The notes: generated by a model from the sequence alone, not told the origin. 39,063 bases of DNA from JBDZVM01 sp040255675 (GCA_040255675.1 JBDZVM010000036.1:1-39063); one strand, 5' to 3'; shown: positions 24,190 to 33,077, counted from the stretch's first letter. A program made the numbers and translations.

Positions 24190-25647
24190 CTAGCCTTTCA
24201 CGACTCCGATGGGAATGAGCCGCGCTACGCGGCGTGCGAGTCCGGCGCGCTCGCAAGTGAGCACGACCTCGTTGACGTCCTTATAGGCCGCCGGCGCCTC
24301 CTCGGCGAGCACCTTGTATGAAGCGCCCCGCACGTGAATGCCACGTGCTGCCATTTCTTCACGCAGCTCGCGGCCCCGCACTTGCCGGCTCGCCTGGTGT
24401 CGGCTTAATACGCGACCCGCACCGTGGCAGGCGGAGAAAAACGCGTCACCTTCGGGGTTGCCCGCCAATACGTAGGACGACGTCGCCATCGACCCGGGCA
24501 CGAACACCGGCTGCCCGAACGGGCCGAGGCCGGCCGGGAGGTCGATGTGACCGGGCGGCCAGGCGCGAGTGGCGCCTTTGCGGTGCACGCACAGCCGTCG
24601 ATTTTCGCCGTCCACTCGGTGTGTTTCGAGCTTGGCCAGGTTGTGCGACACGTCGTAAACCAGTTCTAGCTCGGCGCCGGTGTAGCCGCGAAACACTGCC
24701 CGGGCCTCGTCGGCAACCAGCTGCCGATTAGCTCGCGCGTAGTTCGCCGCCCCGGCCATCGCCTCCAGGTATCGCTTCCCCTCGGGGGAATCGACGGGTG
24801 CCGATGCCAGTTGTGGGTCGGGAAGTTCGATGCCGTAGCGCGGCATCACGCCTTGCATGATCTCGACGTGGTCGGTGCAGATCTGATGGCCGAGCCCGCG
24901 CGATCCGGTATGGATCATCACGCAGACCTGATCCATTGCCAGCCCGAATGCCGCGGCCGTCGGTTGATCGTAAATCTCGTCGACGGCCTGCAATTCAAGG
25001 AAATGATTGCCTGAGCCCAGGCTGCCGAGCTGGTCAAGTCCACGTTCGAACGCCCGCTCGCTGATCTGGCCGACGTCGGCGTCCGGCACGGCCCCGCCGT
25101 CCTCGCACCGGTCGAGGTCGCGCTGATTGCCGCGCCCTTTCTCGACGACCCAGCGAGACCCGCCCGCAAGCGCGGAGTCGAGTTCGTCGTGAGACAACCG
25201 CCAGATTCCGCCGCCGCCAACCCCGCTCGGCACCCGCCGCCCGAGCGTGTCGACAAGCTCGACCAGCTTCGGGCGGACGTCGTCCAGGCTTGCGTTAGAC
25301 GCCATGAGGCGGACGCCGCAGGAAATGTCGAAGCCGACACCGCCAGGCGAGACGACGCCACCGTCGGTGATGTCCGTCGCCGCGACACCGCCGATCGGAA
25401 AGCCATAACCCCAATGCACGTCGGGCATCGCGTACGACGCGCCGACGATGCCCGGAAGCGCCGCGACGTTGGCTATTTGCGTGAAGGCAAGGTCGTCACT
25501 TTCGTCCGGCAACAGGCCGCGAGTTGCGAACACGACGCCGTCGACGCGCATCGCGCCGCGCCGCGAAAGTCGCCAGCGGTACGGCGTTTCAGGCACGAAT
25601 TCGGCGTGCGCACCGTCGATCAACACGTCGAGGCCGAACAAAGTCAC
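24190..25647 (-). CDS. rtcB: RtcB-family RNA ligase
   Basis: 485 residues from the GTG at 25647. Metal-site motifs are present in order: GGVVSPGGVGFDISCGVR with Cys110, GSGNHFLEL with its His, and HTGSRGLGHQ. The GTP-reacting His408 is in ACHGAGRVLSR. The enzyme joins 2',3'-cyclic-phosphate and 5'-OH RNA ends using GTP and manganese, for RNA repair or splicing. The start is 13 bases downstream of the fmdA stop on the same strand, so they are probably co-transcribed. No archease gene is seen nearby. The first ~50 residues are divergent from the core. Confidence 0.94.
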   Translation of the reverse strand: MTLFGLDVLIDGAHAEFVPETPYRWRLSRRGAMRVDGVVFATRGLLPDESDDLAFTQIANVAALPGIVGASYAMPDVHWGYGFPIGGVAATDITDGGVVSPGGVGFDISCGVRLMASNASLDDVRPKLVELVDTLGRRVPSGVGGGGIWRLSHDELDSALAGGSRWVVEKGRGNQRDLDRCEDGGAVPDADVGQISERAFERGLDQLGSLGSGNHFLELQAVDEIYDQPTAAAFGLAMDQVCVMIHTGSRGLGHQICTDHVEIMQGVMPRYGIELPDPQLASAPVDSPEGKRYLEAMAGAANYARANRQLVADEARAVFRGYTGAELELVYDVSHNLAKLETHRVDGENRRLCVHRKGATRAWPPGHIDLPAGLGPFGQPVFVPGSMATSSYVLAGNPEGDAFFSACHGAGRVLSRHQASRQVRGRELREEMAARGIHVRGASYKVLAEEAPAAYKDVNEVVLTCERAGLARRVARLIPIGVVKG

Positions 25648-25660
25648 GGCTGCTCCCGCT

Positions 25661-26902
25661 CTAGGTCGTTGCACATCGACCGCGGTCGGCGCGCCGCGGC
25701 CCGCTCGCTGTCGGCCGGACGTCGAAGTCGAAGATGGCGGTCGGCAGATACAGCGTGGCGCACGAGTTCGGAACATCGACCACGCCACTGAACCGCCCTT
25801 CGATCGGAGCGGCGCCGAGCAGCAGGTACGCCTGCTCCGGTGAATAGCCGAATTTCGTCAGGTATTCGATGGCGTTGAGGCACGCCCGCTTGTAGGCAAG
25901 CTGGGAGTTCAAGTAATGCTGCTTGCCCTGCTCGTCGACGGAAATGCCGACGAACGAAAGGAATTCGCTGTAGCGCGGCTCCACGTTACCCGGCATGAAC
26001 ACCGGGTTCGTCGTTATGCCGTAAGTCTCCATCCCGCCTTTGATGAGGTCGACGCGAAGGTCGAGGTAGCCGCCCATTTCGATGGCGCCGCAAAACGTAA
26101 TTTCACCGTCGCCCTGGCTGAAATGCAGGTCGCCGGCCGACAGTTTCGCGCCGTCCACGTAGACCGGCATGAAGACGCGCGCGCCGCGGGTGAAGTTCTT
26201 GATGTCTTGGTTGCCGCCGTTTTCGCGCGGCGGCGCGGTGCGAGCCGCGACTTTGGCGGCCTCGGCCGCGGCCGCGTCGTCCATCGAACCGAGAATCGCG
26301 TTGTGCGGCTCGGGTGGCAAAGCGAGCGGCGGCACCGCGTTGGGGTCAGTGGCGATGAGTTCGGCCTCGCGGGTGTTCCACTGGTTCAGCAGATCGTGGG
26401 ACGGCGCGACGCCGATGATGCCCGGGTGGGTGATGCCGGTGAACCGCACGCCGGGCAGGTGTCGCGAGGTGGCGACCTGGCCGTGGAAATCCCACACCGC
26501 CTTGTAAGCATCGGGGAAGTGATCGGTGAGGAAGCCGCCGCCGTTGACCTTCGCGAAGATGCCCGTGTAGCCCCAGCCCTGCCCGGCCACCGGGCCGATT
26601 TCTTGCGGTACAGGCCCTAATTCAAGGATGTCGACGACCAGAAGGTCACCGGGTGCCGCGCCTTCTATCGCGACCGGACCCGATAACGGGTGCACGATCG
26701 AGATGTCGACGTCGCGCACGTCTTGGGCGGAGTCGTTGTTGCCGACGGTGCCGTCGAACCACTCGCGGCATTCAAGCCTGAACTCCGTGCCCGGTTTGAC
26801 GGTCGTGACAGGCGGGACGTCGGGATGCCATCGATTGTGGCAACGCGTTTCTTGGTCGAAGAACGACTTCGACTGGTCGACGCGGAATACGACCTCGGGC
26901 AT
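25661..26902 (-). CDS. fmdA: Formamidase/acetamidase (FmdA/AmdA family)
   Basis: 413 residues from the ATG at 26902, which has GGAGGAGC upstream. Family landmarks are HNRWHPDVPP (about 22), ECREWFDGTVGNND, GDLLVVDILELGP, the glycine-rich GQGWGYTGIFAK, FTGITHPGIIGVAPS and LHFSQGDGEITFCGAIEM. The C-terminal part carries GYSPEQAYLLLGAAPIEGRF. It hydrolyses formamide (or short amides) to ammonia and the acid, in the cytoplasm. It is preceded by fmdB and followed by rtcB in one reverse-strand unit. Formamide is the likeliest substrate because fmdB is adjacent. Confidence 0.94.
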   Translation of the reverse strand: MPEVVFRVDQSKSFFDQETRCHNRWHPDVPPVTTVKPGTEFRLECREWFDGTVGNNDSAQDVRDVDISIVHPLSGPVAIEGAAPGDLLVVDILELGPVPQEIGPVAGQGWGYTGIFAKVNGGGFLTDHFPDAYKAVWDFHGQVATSRHLPGVRFTGITHPGIIGVAPSHDLLNQWNTREAELIATDPNAVPPLALPPEPHNAILGSMDDAAAAEAAKVAARTAPPRENGGNQDIKNFTRGARVFMPVYVDGAKLSAGDLHFSQGDGEITFCGAIEMGGYLDLRVDLIKGGMETYGITTNPVFMPGNVEPRYSEFLSFVGISVDEQGKQHYLNSQLAYKRACLNAIEYLTKFGYSPEQAYLLLGAAPIEGRFSGVVDVPNSCATLYLPTAIFDFDVRPTASGPRRADRGRCATT

Positions 26903-26938
26903 GGGTGCTCCTCCACATGGTGCCTTCACATGGTGCCT

Positions 26939-27220
26939 TCAGGGACGCGGCAGTTTTGCGTGCAGCGGATTCGGCGGCGTCCGTCGGACCGAACTCTTGG
27001 GCGGCGGGGCGCCGACCACGGCAGGTTCGTGCGCGCTGCGGCGATCAGTCTCGATCGCCTGGGTGATTGGGTTATCACCGGACGTCAGAGCGGGCGCGGA
27101 GAAGAGCCGCCGCGCCACGGCGCCGCAGTTCGGGCATCGTTTGGACGTCGGCGCTGCCCCGACCGCGAAACGCGCCTCGAAGACGCCGCACTGCTCACAC
27201 CGGTAGTCGAAGGCCGCCAC
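26939..27220 (-). CDS. fmdB: FmdB-family zinc-ribbon protein
   Basis: 93 residues from the GTG at 27220. The zinc ribbon is CEQC at residues 8-11 and CPNC near residue 29, in the normal FmdB frame F-D-Y-R-C-x-x-C-G-x-F-E. The C-terminal half is disordered and Pro-rich. FmdB was first linked to regulation of fmdA and is often found with amidase or porin genes, but its exact role is not settled. It ends 36 bases before the fmdA start, with a short tandem duplication in the gap. Confidence 0.9.
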   Translation of the reverse strand: MAAFDYRCEQCGVFEARFAVGAAPTSKRCPNCGAVARRLFSAPALTSGDNPITQAIETDRRSAHEPAVVGAPPPKSSVRRTPPNPLHAKLPRP

Positions 27221-27363
27221 GGCGAGCCCCTGCCCACCTGGGTGATCGCTAGTCCTTAGACCAGCACCTGTGATGGTTTGTCTCCGGGTGGCGTGTGGCG
27301 ATATCGGTGTTCGGGCAATCCGTGACGAGGTGACATTGTCTGCGACGTCTTACGGGAAATGCG

Positions 27364-27678
27364 ATGGCTCACTACACGAATGCCCGGCCGAAGCGCGAAC
27401 TCGTGGTACTCGATCGGCAAGTGATCAACGAGATGGTCGGCAAGGTGGCGGACGTGGCGGAACAGCCACACACCCAAGCAGAGCTGACAGGATGGGAGAC
27501 GAAGCACGGTAGCTATCACCTCGACGACGCGCGTCCGTATGCTGTCGTCGGCGAGACCCTGATGTACCTGCACACGTGTCAAGACGGCGTCGTGGTGCCC
27601 GTCGCCCTTTATCCCGACGGAAGCACGAAGATCTATAGCGATCAGGAGCACGTCGGCGAACTCTCGCGCCGCACTTGA
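27364..27678 (+). CDS. Hypothetical protein (104 residues)
   Basis: A soluble protein with balanced composition. It has a helix near VINEMVGKVADVAEQ and a mostly strand-like second half (VVGETLMYLHTCQDGVVVPV, LYPDGSTKIYSDQ). The ATG at 27364 follows GGGAAATGCG, a moderate ribosome site. The opposite-strand frame over the same DNA is His/Arg-rich and less protein-like. No family recognised, and no functional clue beyond its place between fmdB and the convergent CBS gene. Confidence 0.55.
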   Translation: MAHYTNARPKRELVVLDRQVINEMVGKVADVAEQPHTQAELTGWETKHGSYHLDDARPYAVVGETLMYLHTCQDGVVVPVALYPDGSTKIYSDQEHVGELSRRT

Positions 27679-27706
27679 CGTTCAGCCGGTTTCCTTACCT
27701 CGGTTT

Positions 27707-28231
27707 TCACCTCGGCCTTTCGCGGGTGCGATTTTGGTTGGTGCGGGTTTGGTTGACGCGGTTTCGCTTGATAGGGCGAGCCAAATGGGCGACCAGATCG
27801 CTAGCGGTAATAAGCCCCACGACCTTGCCTGTCCGCGAGACAACCGCGACCGCGTCGGCCTCGTTGGCCATGACCGCCCGGGCAACCATGCGGATCGTTG
27901 CCGCTTCGGTGACGGTACGCACTCGACGTCGTCCGAGCAACGTTTGCAGGCGCGTGCGCTGCGCCGCCACGGGTGTGTTCGGCCACGCGTGCAGTATGCG
28001 CCGATCGTCCAAAACCCCGAGCACCGTTGAACGACGGTCGACGACAACCGCGTGCCGCACGCCGGCACTCGACAACAGATGCCAGGCGTCCCAGAGGCTG
28101 TCCGACGGACCGAGCGTATGCACCGGTGCGGACATGAGGTCGCGCGCGTGCGGGGTGCCTACGACGGCGCGACCGAGCGCGGCCATCCCGTCGTCGTCCG
28201 TCAAACGCTTGAGAGTCTGGCGCTCTTTCAT
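27707..28231 (-). CDS. CBS-domain pair protein
   Basis: 174 residues from the ATG at 28231; longer in-frame starts exist, but the upstream residues are not conserved-looking. Two CBS motifs are visible: ARDLMSAPVHTLGPSDSL with RHAVVVDRRSTVLGVLDDR, and then VRTVTEAATIRMVARAV with ADAVAVVSRTGKVVGLITAS. CBS pairs bind adenine nucleotides and sense energy state. The tail RNRVNQTRTNQNRTRERPR is basic and repetitive. It is divergent from the universal stress protein gene, 162 bases apart, which suggests a shared stress-response control region. Confidence 0.85.
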   Translation of the reverse strand: MKERQTLKRLTDDDGMAALGRAVVGTPHARDLMSAPVHTLGPSDSLWDAWHLLSSAGVRHAVVVDRRSTVLGVLDDRRILHAWPNTPVAAQRTRLQTLLGRRRVRTVTEAATIRMVARAVMANEADAVAVVSRTGKVVGLITASDLVAHLARPIKRNRVNQTRTNQNRTRERPR

Positions 28232-28393
28232 GCCGAGACCATTCCCCGTGGGCCAGTCTCGATCGGTAAACACGGGTGAAATTTCGATCAGCGGTTGAGT
28301 GTGATTAGCTGCTTCGTGCGGGCAGTAAACTCCACCAGCCCTTTGCCCGTGTACCGTGCGTAGTGGTCTTTCGCGCTGAGGAGAGCGGATTCC

Positions 28394-28852
28394 ATGGGCG
28401 GAATCATCGTCGGTGTGGACGGATCGGACGGCTCCGCTCGAGCACTCGACTGGGCACTCGAGGAGGGCGCCGCGCACTGCCTGCCGGTGAAGGTCATCCA
28501 CGCCTGGTCTGTCTGGAGGGATGACGCTACTCCGGCTGATCACGACGGCGACACACGCGAAAGCGCCGCTGCCAGGCTTGCGGAGCAGATGCTGGAGGAC
28601 GCGCAGGTGCGACGTGGGGAGTTACCGCCGGTGCGAGCAACAGCGGTCGCGATCAAGGGCGACCCCCGGGTGATTCTCACAGCGAGCGCGGAAAGTAGTG
28701 CGGCGAATCTCGTCGTCGTCGCGTCACGAGGTGCGACCGGCCCCCTCGCCCGATTCTTTCTCGGTTCGACCGCACTCTATGTTTCTCGCCGTTCCCCGTG
28801 CCCCGTCACGATTGTGCCGGCCGACACACGACGTCTCGTGCCTTCGGAGTGA
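28394..28852 (+). CDS. Universal stress protein (UspA family)
   Basis: 152 residues from an ATG preceded by GAGGAGA. The N-terminal strand IIVGVDGSDGSARALDWALE and the C-terminal VVVASRGATGPLARFFLGST are the usual Usp edges of the ATP site. Compared with G-2x-G-9x-G-S/T, the first Gly is Ala110 and there is one extra residue before Gly124-Ser125, so nucleotide binding is likely but altered. It is a cytoplasmic stress protein, often induced by low oxygen in mycobacteria. It converges with mgtE, only three bases apart, and diverges from the CBS protein. Confidence 0.92.
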   Translation: MGGIIVGVDGSDGSARALDWALEEGAAHCLPVKVIHAWSVWRDDATPADHDGDTRESAAARLAEQMLEDAQVRRGELPPVRATAVAIKGDPRVILTASAESSAANLVVVASRGATGPLARFFLGSTALYVSRRSPCPVTIVPADTRRLVPSE

Positions 28853-28855
28853 CGG

Positions 28856-30190
28856 TCACAAGATGAGCCGGGCAATAGCAAAGTAGATCAAAAGCCCAGT
28901 GCCGTCGACGAGCGTCGTAATGAGCGGGGCGGACACCACGGCAGGGTCGACCCGCAGTGTGCGCAGCAGCAGCGGCAAGACCGCGCCGACGAAAGACGCC
29001 CACAAGACGATGGCCGCGATTGCCACCGCGACGACCGTCGAAACGTCGTAACCGACGCGCAGCACTAGTGCACGCCCGAATGCGACAATCGCGAGAACCG
29101 CGGCCAACAGCAAACCGGTCGTCGCTTCCTTGCGGACCACCCGAACAACGTCGGCGAGACGCACACCGCCCACGGCCATCGCCCTTACCAGGGTGGTCAC
29201 AATTTGCGAACCGACGTTGCCGCCAGTGCCGATCAGCAGTGGTACGAAGAAGGCCAACGCTACGGCTTCTTTCAGATCCGATTCGAAATAACGCAGTACC
29301 GTCCCCGTGTAGGCCTCGGCGACGAACAGCGCCAGCAGCCACAGGACTCGTTTGCGCCAAAGCAAAGTAGGCGAGGCCTGAAGATATGGCATATCGAGAG
29401 GCTGCGAGCCGCCAAGCCGCGAAAAGTCCTCGGTGGTTTCCTCCTCGATGACATCAGCGATATCGTCCGCGGTGATGACGCCGAGCAGCCGACCGTCTTG
29501 AACGACCGGAATCGCGAGGAGATCGTGCTCGACGAGCAATCTCGCGGCCTCTTCCTGATCGGTCAGTGGCGAGACTGACACGAGCCGCGTTTCCATGAAC
29601 TGGCCTACCGGCGTATCCGGATGCGACGACACTAACCCACGCAACGACAAAACGCCGTGAAGCTGACCGTCAGACCCGACGACGTAGACGTAGGAAATGG
29701 TCTCGGCCTCGCCGCCCACTCGACGCAAGCTGGCTACCGCGTCGTCGGCTCGCAAGCCGGGCGGGATCGCGACGAACGCGGACGTCATCCGGCCGCCCGC
29801 GGTGTCGGGAGGCCAACGGACCAGCGCCCTAACCTTCGCCGCGGCGGCAGGCTCCATTGCGGCGAGAACTTCAGGCAGCCGTTCTGAGTGGGCCGATTGC
29901 AAGACGTCCACGGCGTCATCGGGCGCGAGCGCCGCCAAAATGCCAGCTGCCGCGGCGACATCGAGTTGATCGAGGACGTGCGCCGCGTCGCGCGGCGGTA
30001 GCAACGTGAGCAAGGTCGTGAGCGCTTGGCGATCGAGCATCTTCGCGAAATCCGCCAATTCCGACGGGGTGAGATCAGCGATTTCGGCGGCACGGTCACG
30101 CCGTGCTAGCCGTGACCCAACCCAGTCGCGTGTGGCGAGAGAATCGCGGCGCGCAACCGCCCCGCGCAGCGTCCTTGGCACTTCGTCCAC
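28856..30190 (-). CDS. mgtE: MgtE-family magnesium transporter
   Basis: 444 residues from the GTG at 30190, chosen because GAGGAGGT (30195-30202) lies just upstream; the GTG at 30214 is also in frame and would add eight residues. The N-terminal superhelical domain (FAKMLDRQALTTLLTLLPPR...DAAHVLDQLD) comes first. A CBS pair follows (YVYVVGSDGQLHGVLSLRGL; LLAIPVVQDGRLLGVITADD), then about five membrane helices with the pore loop (PLLIGTGGNVGSQIVTTLVR). CBS domains close the channel when cytosolic magnesium is high. It imports magnesium across the membrane. It is a single gene on this strand. Confidence 0.94.
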   Translation of the reverse strand: MDEVPRTLRGAVARRDSLATRDWVGSRLARRDRAAEIADLTPSELADFAKMLDRQALTTLLTLLPPRDAAHVLDQLDVAAAAGILAALAPDDAVDVLQSAHSERLPEVLAAMEPAAAAKVRALVRWPPDTAGGRMTSAFVAIPPGLRADDAVASLRRVGGEAETISYVYVVGSDGQLHGVLSLRGLVSSHPDTPVGQFMETRLVSVSPLTDQEEAARLLVEHDLLAIPVVQDGRLLGVITADDIADVIEEETTEDFSRLGGSQPLDMPYLQASPTLLWRKRVLWLLALFVAEAYTGTVLRYFESDLKEAVALAFFVPLLIGTGGNVGSQIVTTLVRAMAVGGVRLADVVRVVRKEATTGLLLAAVLAIVAFGRALVLRVGYDVSTVVAVAIAAIVLWASFVGAVLPLLLRTLRVDPAVVSAPLITTLVDGTGLLIYFAIARLIL

Positions 30191-30262
30191 GCGCACCTCC
30201 TCGAAGAGCGACACCGCGCGCCTCGATCCCGCGTCGCCGCGAGCACGGCCCGATGCTGGCCG

Positions 30263-31402
30263 TCATGGTTTCGGCGCCCGACCGGTGCTCGCCTTCAACG
30301 ACCGCAGGAGCAGGTCGTTCGTGGCTTTCGCGCGCTGCTCCAGAAGCGGTCGGGCTTGTTGAATGTGGGCACGTACCGCTTCCCGGTTGTCCCAGGCATG
30401 GTCGACGCGGGCGATGAGATCGCCGGCGCCGAAGCTGCCGAGAGCGGGGGTTTCTAGACCGACATCTTCGAGCAGTCCGACCACCTTGGAGGCGTACGGC
30501 AGTGCGGTGAACGGCGTGCCGCGGCAGGTCGCGAATATCAGGAAATGAAGCCGCATACCGACCGCGAAATCAAACTGGCCGACGAGGTCCATGATTTGGC
30601 CTGCGGAGTAAGCACGCCGGATGATCGAGGCGCGCTCGGCGTATTGCATATGGCCGACCACCCGATGGCTGTGTTGGATGTCGGTGCGTTCCATCGGGAC
30701 GAAGACGGCGCCCGCGTCGAAGCGGCGCACCACGAAGTCGGCGCAGTTGGCGAGCAGTGCGTAGTAGTCCTCAGGGTCGATGTCGGGCGCGGCGGGCCCG
30801 GGCTCGCGAACCGAAAAGCCGACGACGGGCTTGTCGGTGCGGACTCCTTCCGTACGAAGGATGTCGGCCGGTTCTGGGGCGATAAGGAATGCCGGATCGG
30901 CGGTGAGGTGGATTTCTTTGGTCACGCCGACGTCTTCGAGCAAGCGGTGGCCGAGGCGGTCGCGAACCGTGACAACGGTCGACGAGACGGCGTTGAGCGC
31001 CTCTCGTACCGCCGTACGGGATGCAGCCGTGACGAGCGGACCGGCGCTGACCGCGTAGAGGACGACGGGGACAGCTCGCTCGTGCGCGATAAAGACTTCG
31101 CGCAGGTATTGCTCCGCTTCGCCGTCGTAGAGGATTCCGCCGCCACCCAAGACCAAAAGGTCGAGCCTTTCAACCTCGGCCGCGGACTCGCGCATGGTGA
31201 GCACCCGCGGATTGATCGATCGTTCGACCCGATGACGCGCCAACGTGTCGGCCGGATTCTTCGAAAACACCGTGATCTCGGCGTCCAGGCTGGCCCGCAG
31301 CTGTAGCAGAATCCCCGCCAGAATCGCCTCGTCGCCGAGGTTCATCCCGCCGTAGGAGCCGCAGATACCGATCCGGACCGCCCCATTCGTTTCGTTTTTC
31401 AT
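30263..31402 (-). CDS. Polysaccharide pyruvyl transferase (CsaB-like)
   Basis: 379 residues from the ATG at 31402. It begins with GICGSYGGMNLGDEAILAGI, the usual first beta-strand/loop of the family, followed by LDLLVLGGGGILYDGEAEQY, VLYAVSAGPL and a C-terminal half with FDFAVGMRLHFLIFATCRG, where the conserved His/Arg segment lies. Members transfer a pyruvyl ketal from phosphoenolpyruvate to sugars of cell-wall polymers or exopolysaccharide. The start is five bases after the FAD oxidoreductase stop, so the two are probably one operon. There are no other glycan genes nearby, and the acceptor is unknown. Confidence 0.88.
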   Translation of the reverse strand: MKNETNGAVRIGICGSYGGMNLGDEAILAGILLQLRASLDAEITVFSKNPADTLARHRVERSINPRVLTMRESAAEVERLDLLVLGGGGILYDGEAEQYLREVFIAHERAVPVVLYAVSAGPLVTAASRTAVREALNAVSSTVVTVRDRLGHRLLEDVGVTKEIHLTADPAFLIAPEPADILRTEGVRTDKPVVGFSVREPGPAAPDIDPEDYYALLANCADFVVRRFDAGAVFVPMERTDIQHSHRVVGHMQYAERASIIRRAYSAGQIMDLVGQFDFAVGMRLHFLIFATCRGTPFTALPYASKVVGLLEDVGLETPALGSFGAGDLIARVDHAWDNREAVRAHIQQARPLLEQRAKATNDLLLRSLKASTGRAPKP

Positions 31403-31407
31403 GACCG

Positions 31408-32976
31408 TCACATGGGGGTCAGGCTGGGCCAGGCGAGTTCGACGCCTTGCCGAGTGAGCAGCGACTGAAAATCCTCGAGTAGATCGGGTTTGTTGCGTAC
31501 GGCTCGTGGAGTGGTGTTTCGTTCGAGGCAGAAATGGGTGAGTATTCCAGCAGCCTCCCCGATATTCCACTCGACGGGATGCAGCCGAAATGCTCCGTTG
31601 GTTATGTGGGTGACGCCGAGGTTTTTCCCGCCAGGAAGCAGATTCTCTACCCGAACCGGGATCAGGGAGCCGAGTGGGATCTGGAACGGCCAACAGCCGA
31701 TGTCGAGGTAGCTGCCGCCGTTTACGCGCGGGTGGAGATCGATCCGGTAGGCGCCAATCCCCACCGAGTCGTGGAACAACTGCGGGCCATGCGGGCGCAG
31801 GGGGTACGCGATGTGCTGTTCGAGGACCGTCGACTCGGCTCTTATTCGGCGAGACTCCCTGACATAAGGCGCCGGCGCCAGCCCGTCAGGGGTACCGCCG
31901 ACCACGTCGCCGCGAAGCCGCAGGCCCGGATAACCCTGGCCGCCGTCCGGGTGCGGTGCCTCTGTCTGCAGCCAGTACAAGAGGCTGAGGCTGAGTTGGC
32001 GGGCAGCATCTAGGTGGCGGGTACTCATCGCGTCGTCGACGCCGATGATCGGTCCGAACCAGTAGTCGTTTTGCGGCCAATTCACAACCGTGATGTCGCT
32101 AGAAGTGAAGCCGTCCTCGAAATTCGTACGATCGAGAATGCGGCGGAACCGCCACCACGGCAAATCGTCGGGCGCCTCGAACAACATGCGCGTAAGCGGC
32201 TCGTTGGTCTCTGGCCGCAGAGTGGTCCAAGCCAACAGCGGCCCCGGCCAACCGGGCGGCTTGAATTCTCGCCAGAATTCGTACTGGCGGGGCTTGTCGA
32301 TCGTGTGATCTTCACCGAAGAGGTGCTCGATCGCGAAACACACCGTGAATGCCTGCTGTTGGAGCGGGTCGGCCCGCGGCATCGCGTGCGGCTCGCCGGT
32401 CTCGGCCGCCGACTCCGCGCCGATCACATGCTCGACCCCGGCCAACGCCAGAAGATCGCCATAGGGTGTGGCGTCGATGAAGAACGGTGCCTCGATCAGC
32501 GCGTCTCGGCCCGACTCGATGCCGCGCACCACGACGCCGGTGACGCGATCGCCGTCGGTGATCGCCCGCAGTAGTCGATGTGGCTGCAAGACAAAAAGTC
32601 GCCCGCTCAACTGGTGCGGCAGCATCATCTGATACAGGACGGCGACCGCGACGCGCGGGTCGGCGCACAGCCGGCTCACCCAGCCGTTGCCCGGATTCAA
32701 AGCCGGGTCGTCGCGTGCTTTGGGCGCGAGCGGCACGTGATCGCGGTAATGGCCGCGAATACCACGTCGCAACGCCCGATAGCTCGCGGTCGAGCCGTAC
32801 TCCTCGATCCAGGGATGTTCATCTGGCGGGACGACTTGATTCGTAAGCTGCCCGCCGACCCATCGAGTCTCCTCGGTGAGGATGACGCGGCCGCCGAGGC
32901 GGGCCGCGGCGAGTGCCGCCGCGCAGGCGCCAAGGCCGCCGCCGATGATGGCGACGTCTGTGCGCAATACCTCCAT
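31408..32976 (-). CDS. FAD-dependent oxidoreductase (FAD_oxidored/PF12831 type)
   Basis: 522 residues from the ATG at 32976, which follows AAGGAGG. The Rossmann FAD site is VAIIGGGLGACAAALAAARL (about 7-26), followed by TEETRWVGGQLTNQ. Family landmarks are FFIDATPYGDLLALAGV (about 170) and the end LLPGGKNLGVTHITNGAFRL, with a G-x-A-A-G-x-L segment. It is soluble, with no signal peptide. The substrate is unknown; relatives are found near sugar and glycan genes. It is cotranscribed with the pyruvyl transferase and preceded by three evenly spaced CATACCTG repeats. Confidence 0.85.
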   Translation of the reverse strand: MEVLRTDVAIIGGGLGACAAALAAARLGGRVILTEETRWVGGQLTNQVVPPDEHPWIEEYGSTASYRALRRGIRGHYRDHVPLAPKARDDPALNPGNGWVSRLCADPRVAVAVLYQMMLPHQLSGRLFVLQPHRLLRAITDGDRVTGVVVRGIESGRDALIEAPFFIDATPYGDLLALAGVEHVIGAESAAETGEPHAMPRADPLQQQAFTVCFAIEHLFGEDHTIDKPRQYEFWREFKPPGWPGPLLAWTTLRPETNEPLTRMLFEAPDDLPWWRFRRILDRTNFEDGFTSSDITVVNWPQNDYWFGPIIGVDDAMSTRHLDAARQLSLSLLYWLQTEAPHPDGGQGYPGLRLRGDVVGGTPDGLAPAPYVRESRRIRAESTVLEQHIAYPLRPHGPQLFHDSVGIGAYRIDLHPRVNGGSYLDIGCWPFQIPLGSLIPVRVENLLPGGKNLGVTHITNGAFRLHPVEWNIGEAAGILTHFCLERNTTPRAVRNKPDLLEDFQSLLTRQGVELAWPSLTPM

Positions 32977-33041
32977 GCCGCCTCCTTGGTCGGTACAGTC
33001 TGATTTCCCAACCGGGCTCGCGGCATGTGTCAGCGTCGCGG

Positions 33042-33077
33042 CAGGTATGTCGTGCCAGGTATGGAGAGACAGGTATG
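33042..33077. repeat. Three direct CAGGTATG repeats with a 14-base period
   Basis: CAGGTATG occurs at 33042-33049, 33056-33063 and 33070-33077, exactly 14 bases apart; read toward the FAD oxidoreductase gene it is CATACCTG. The array lies 66-101 bases upstream of that gene and behind the end of the NhaA fusion gene. Regular phasing suggests a protein-binding array, but no binder is known. Confidence 0.55.

Noticed and set aside
27256..27651. Reverse frame opposite the 104-residue hypothetical gene
   Set aside because: Less protein-like and without a ribosome site; the forward frame was preferred, though not with certainty.
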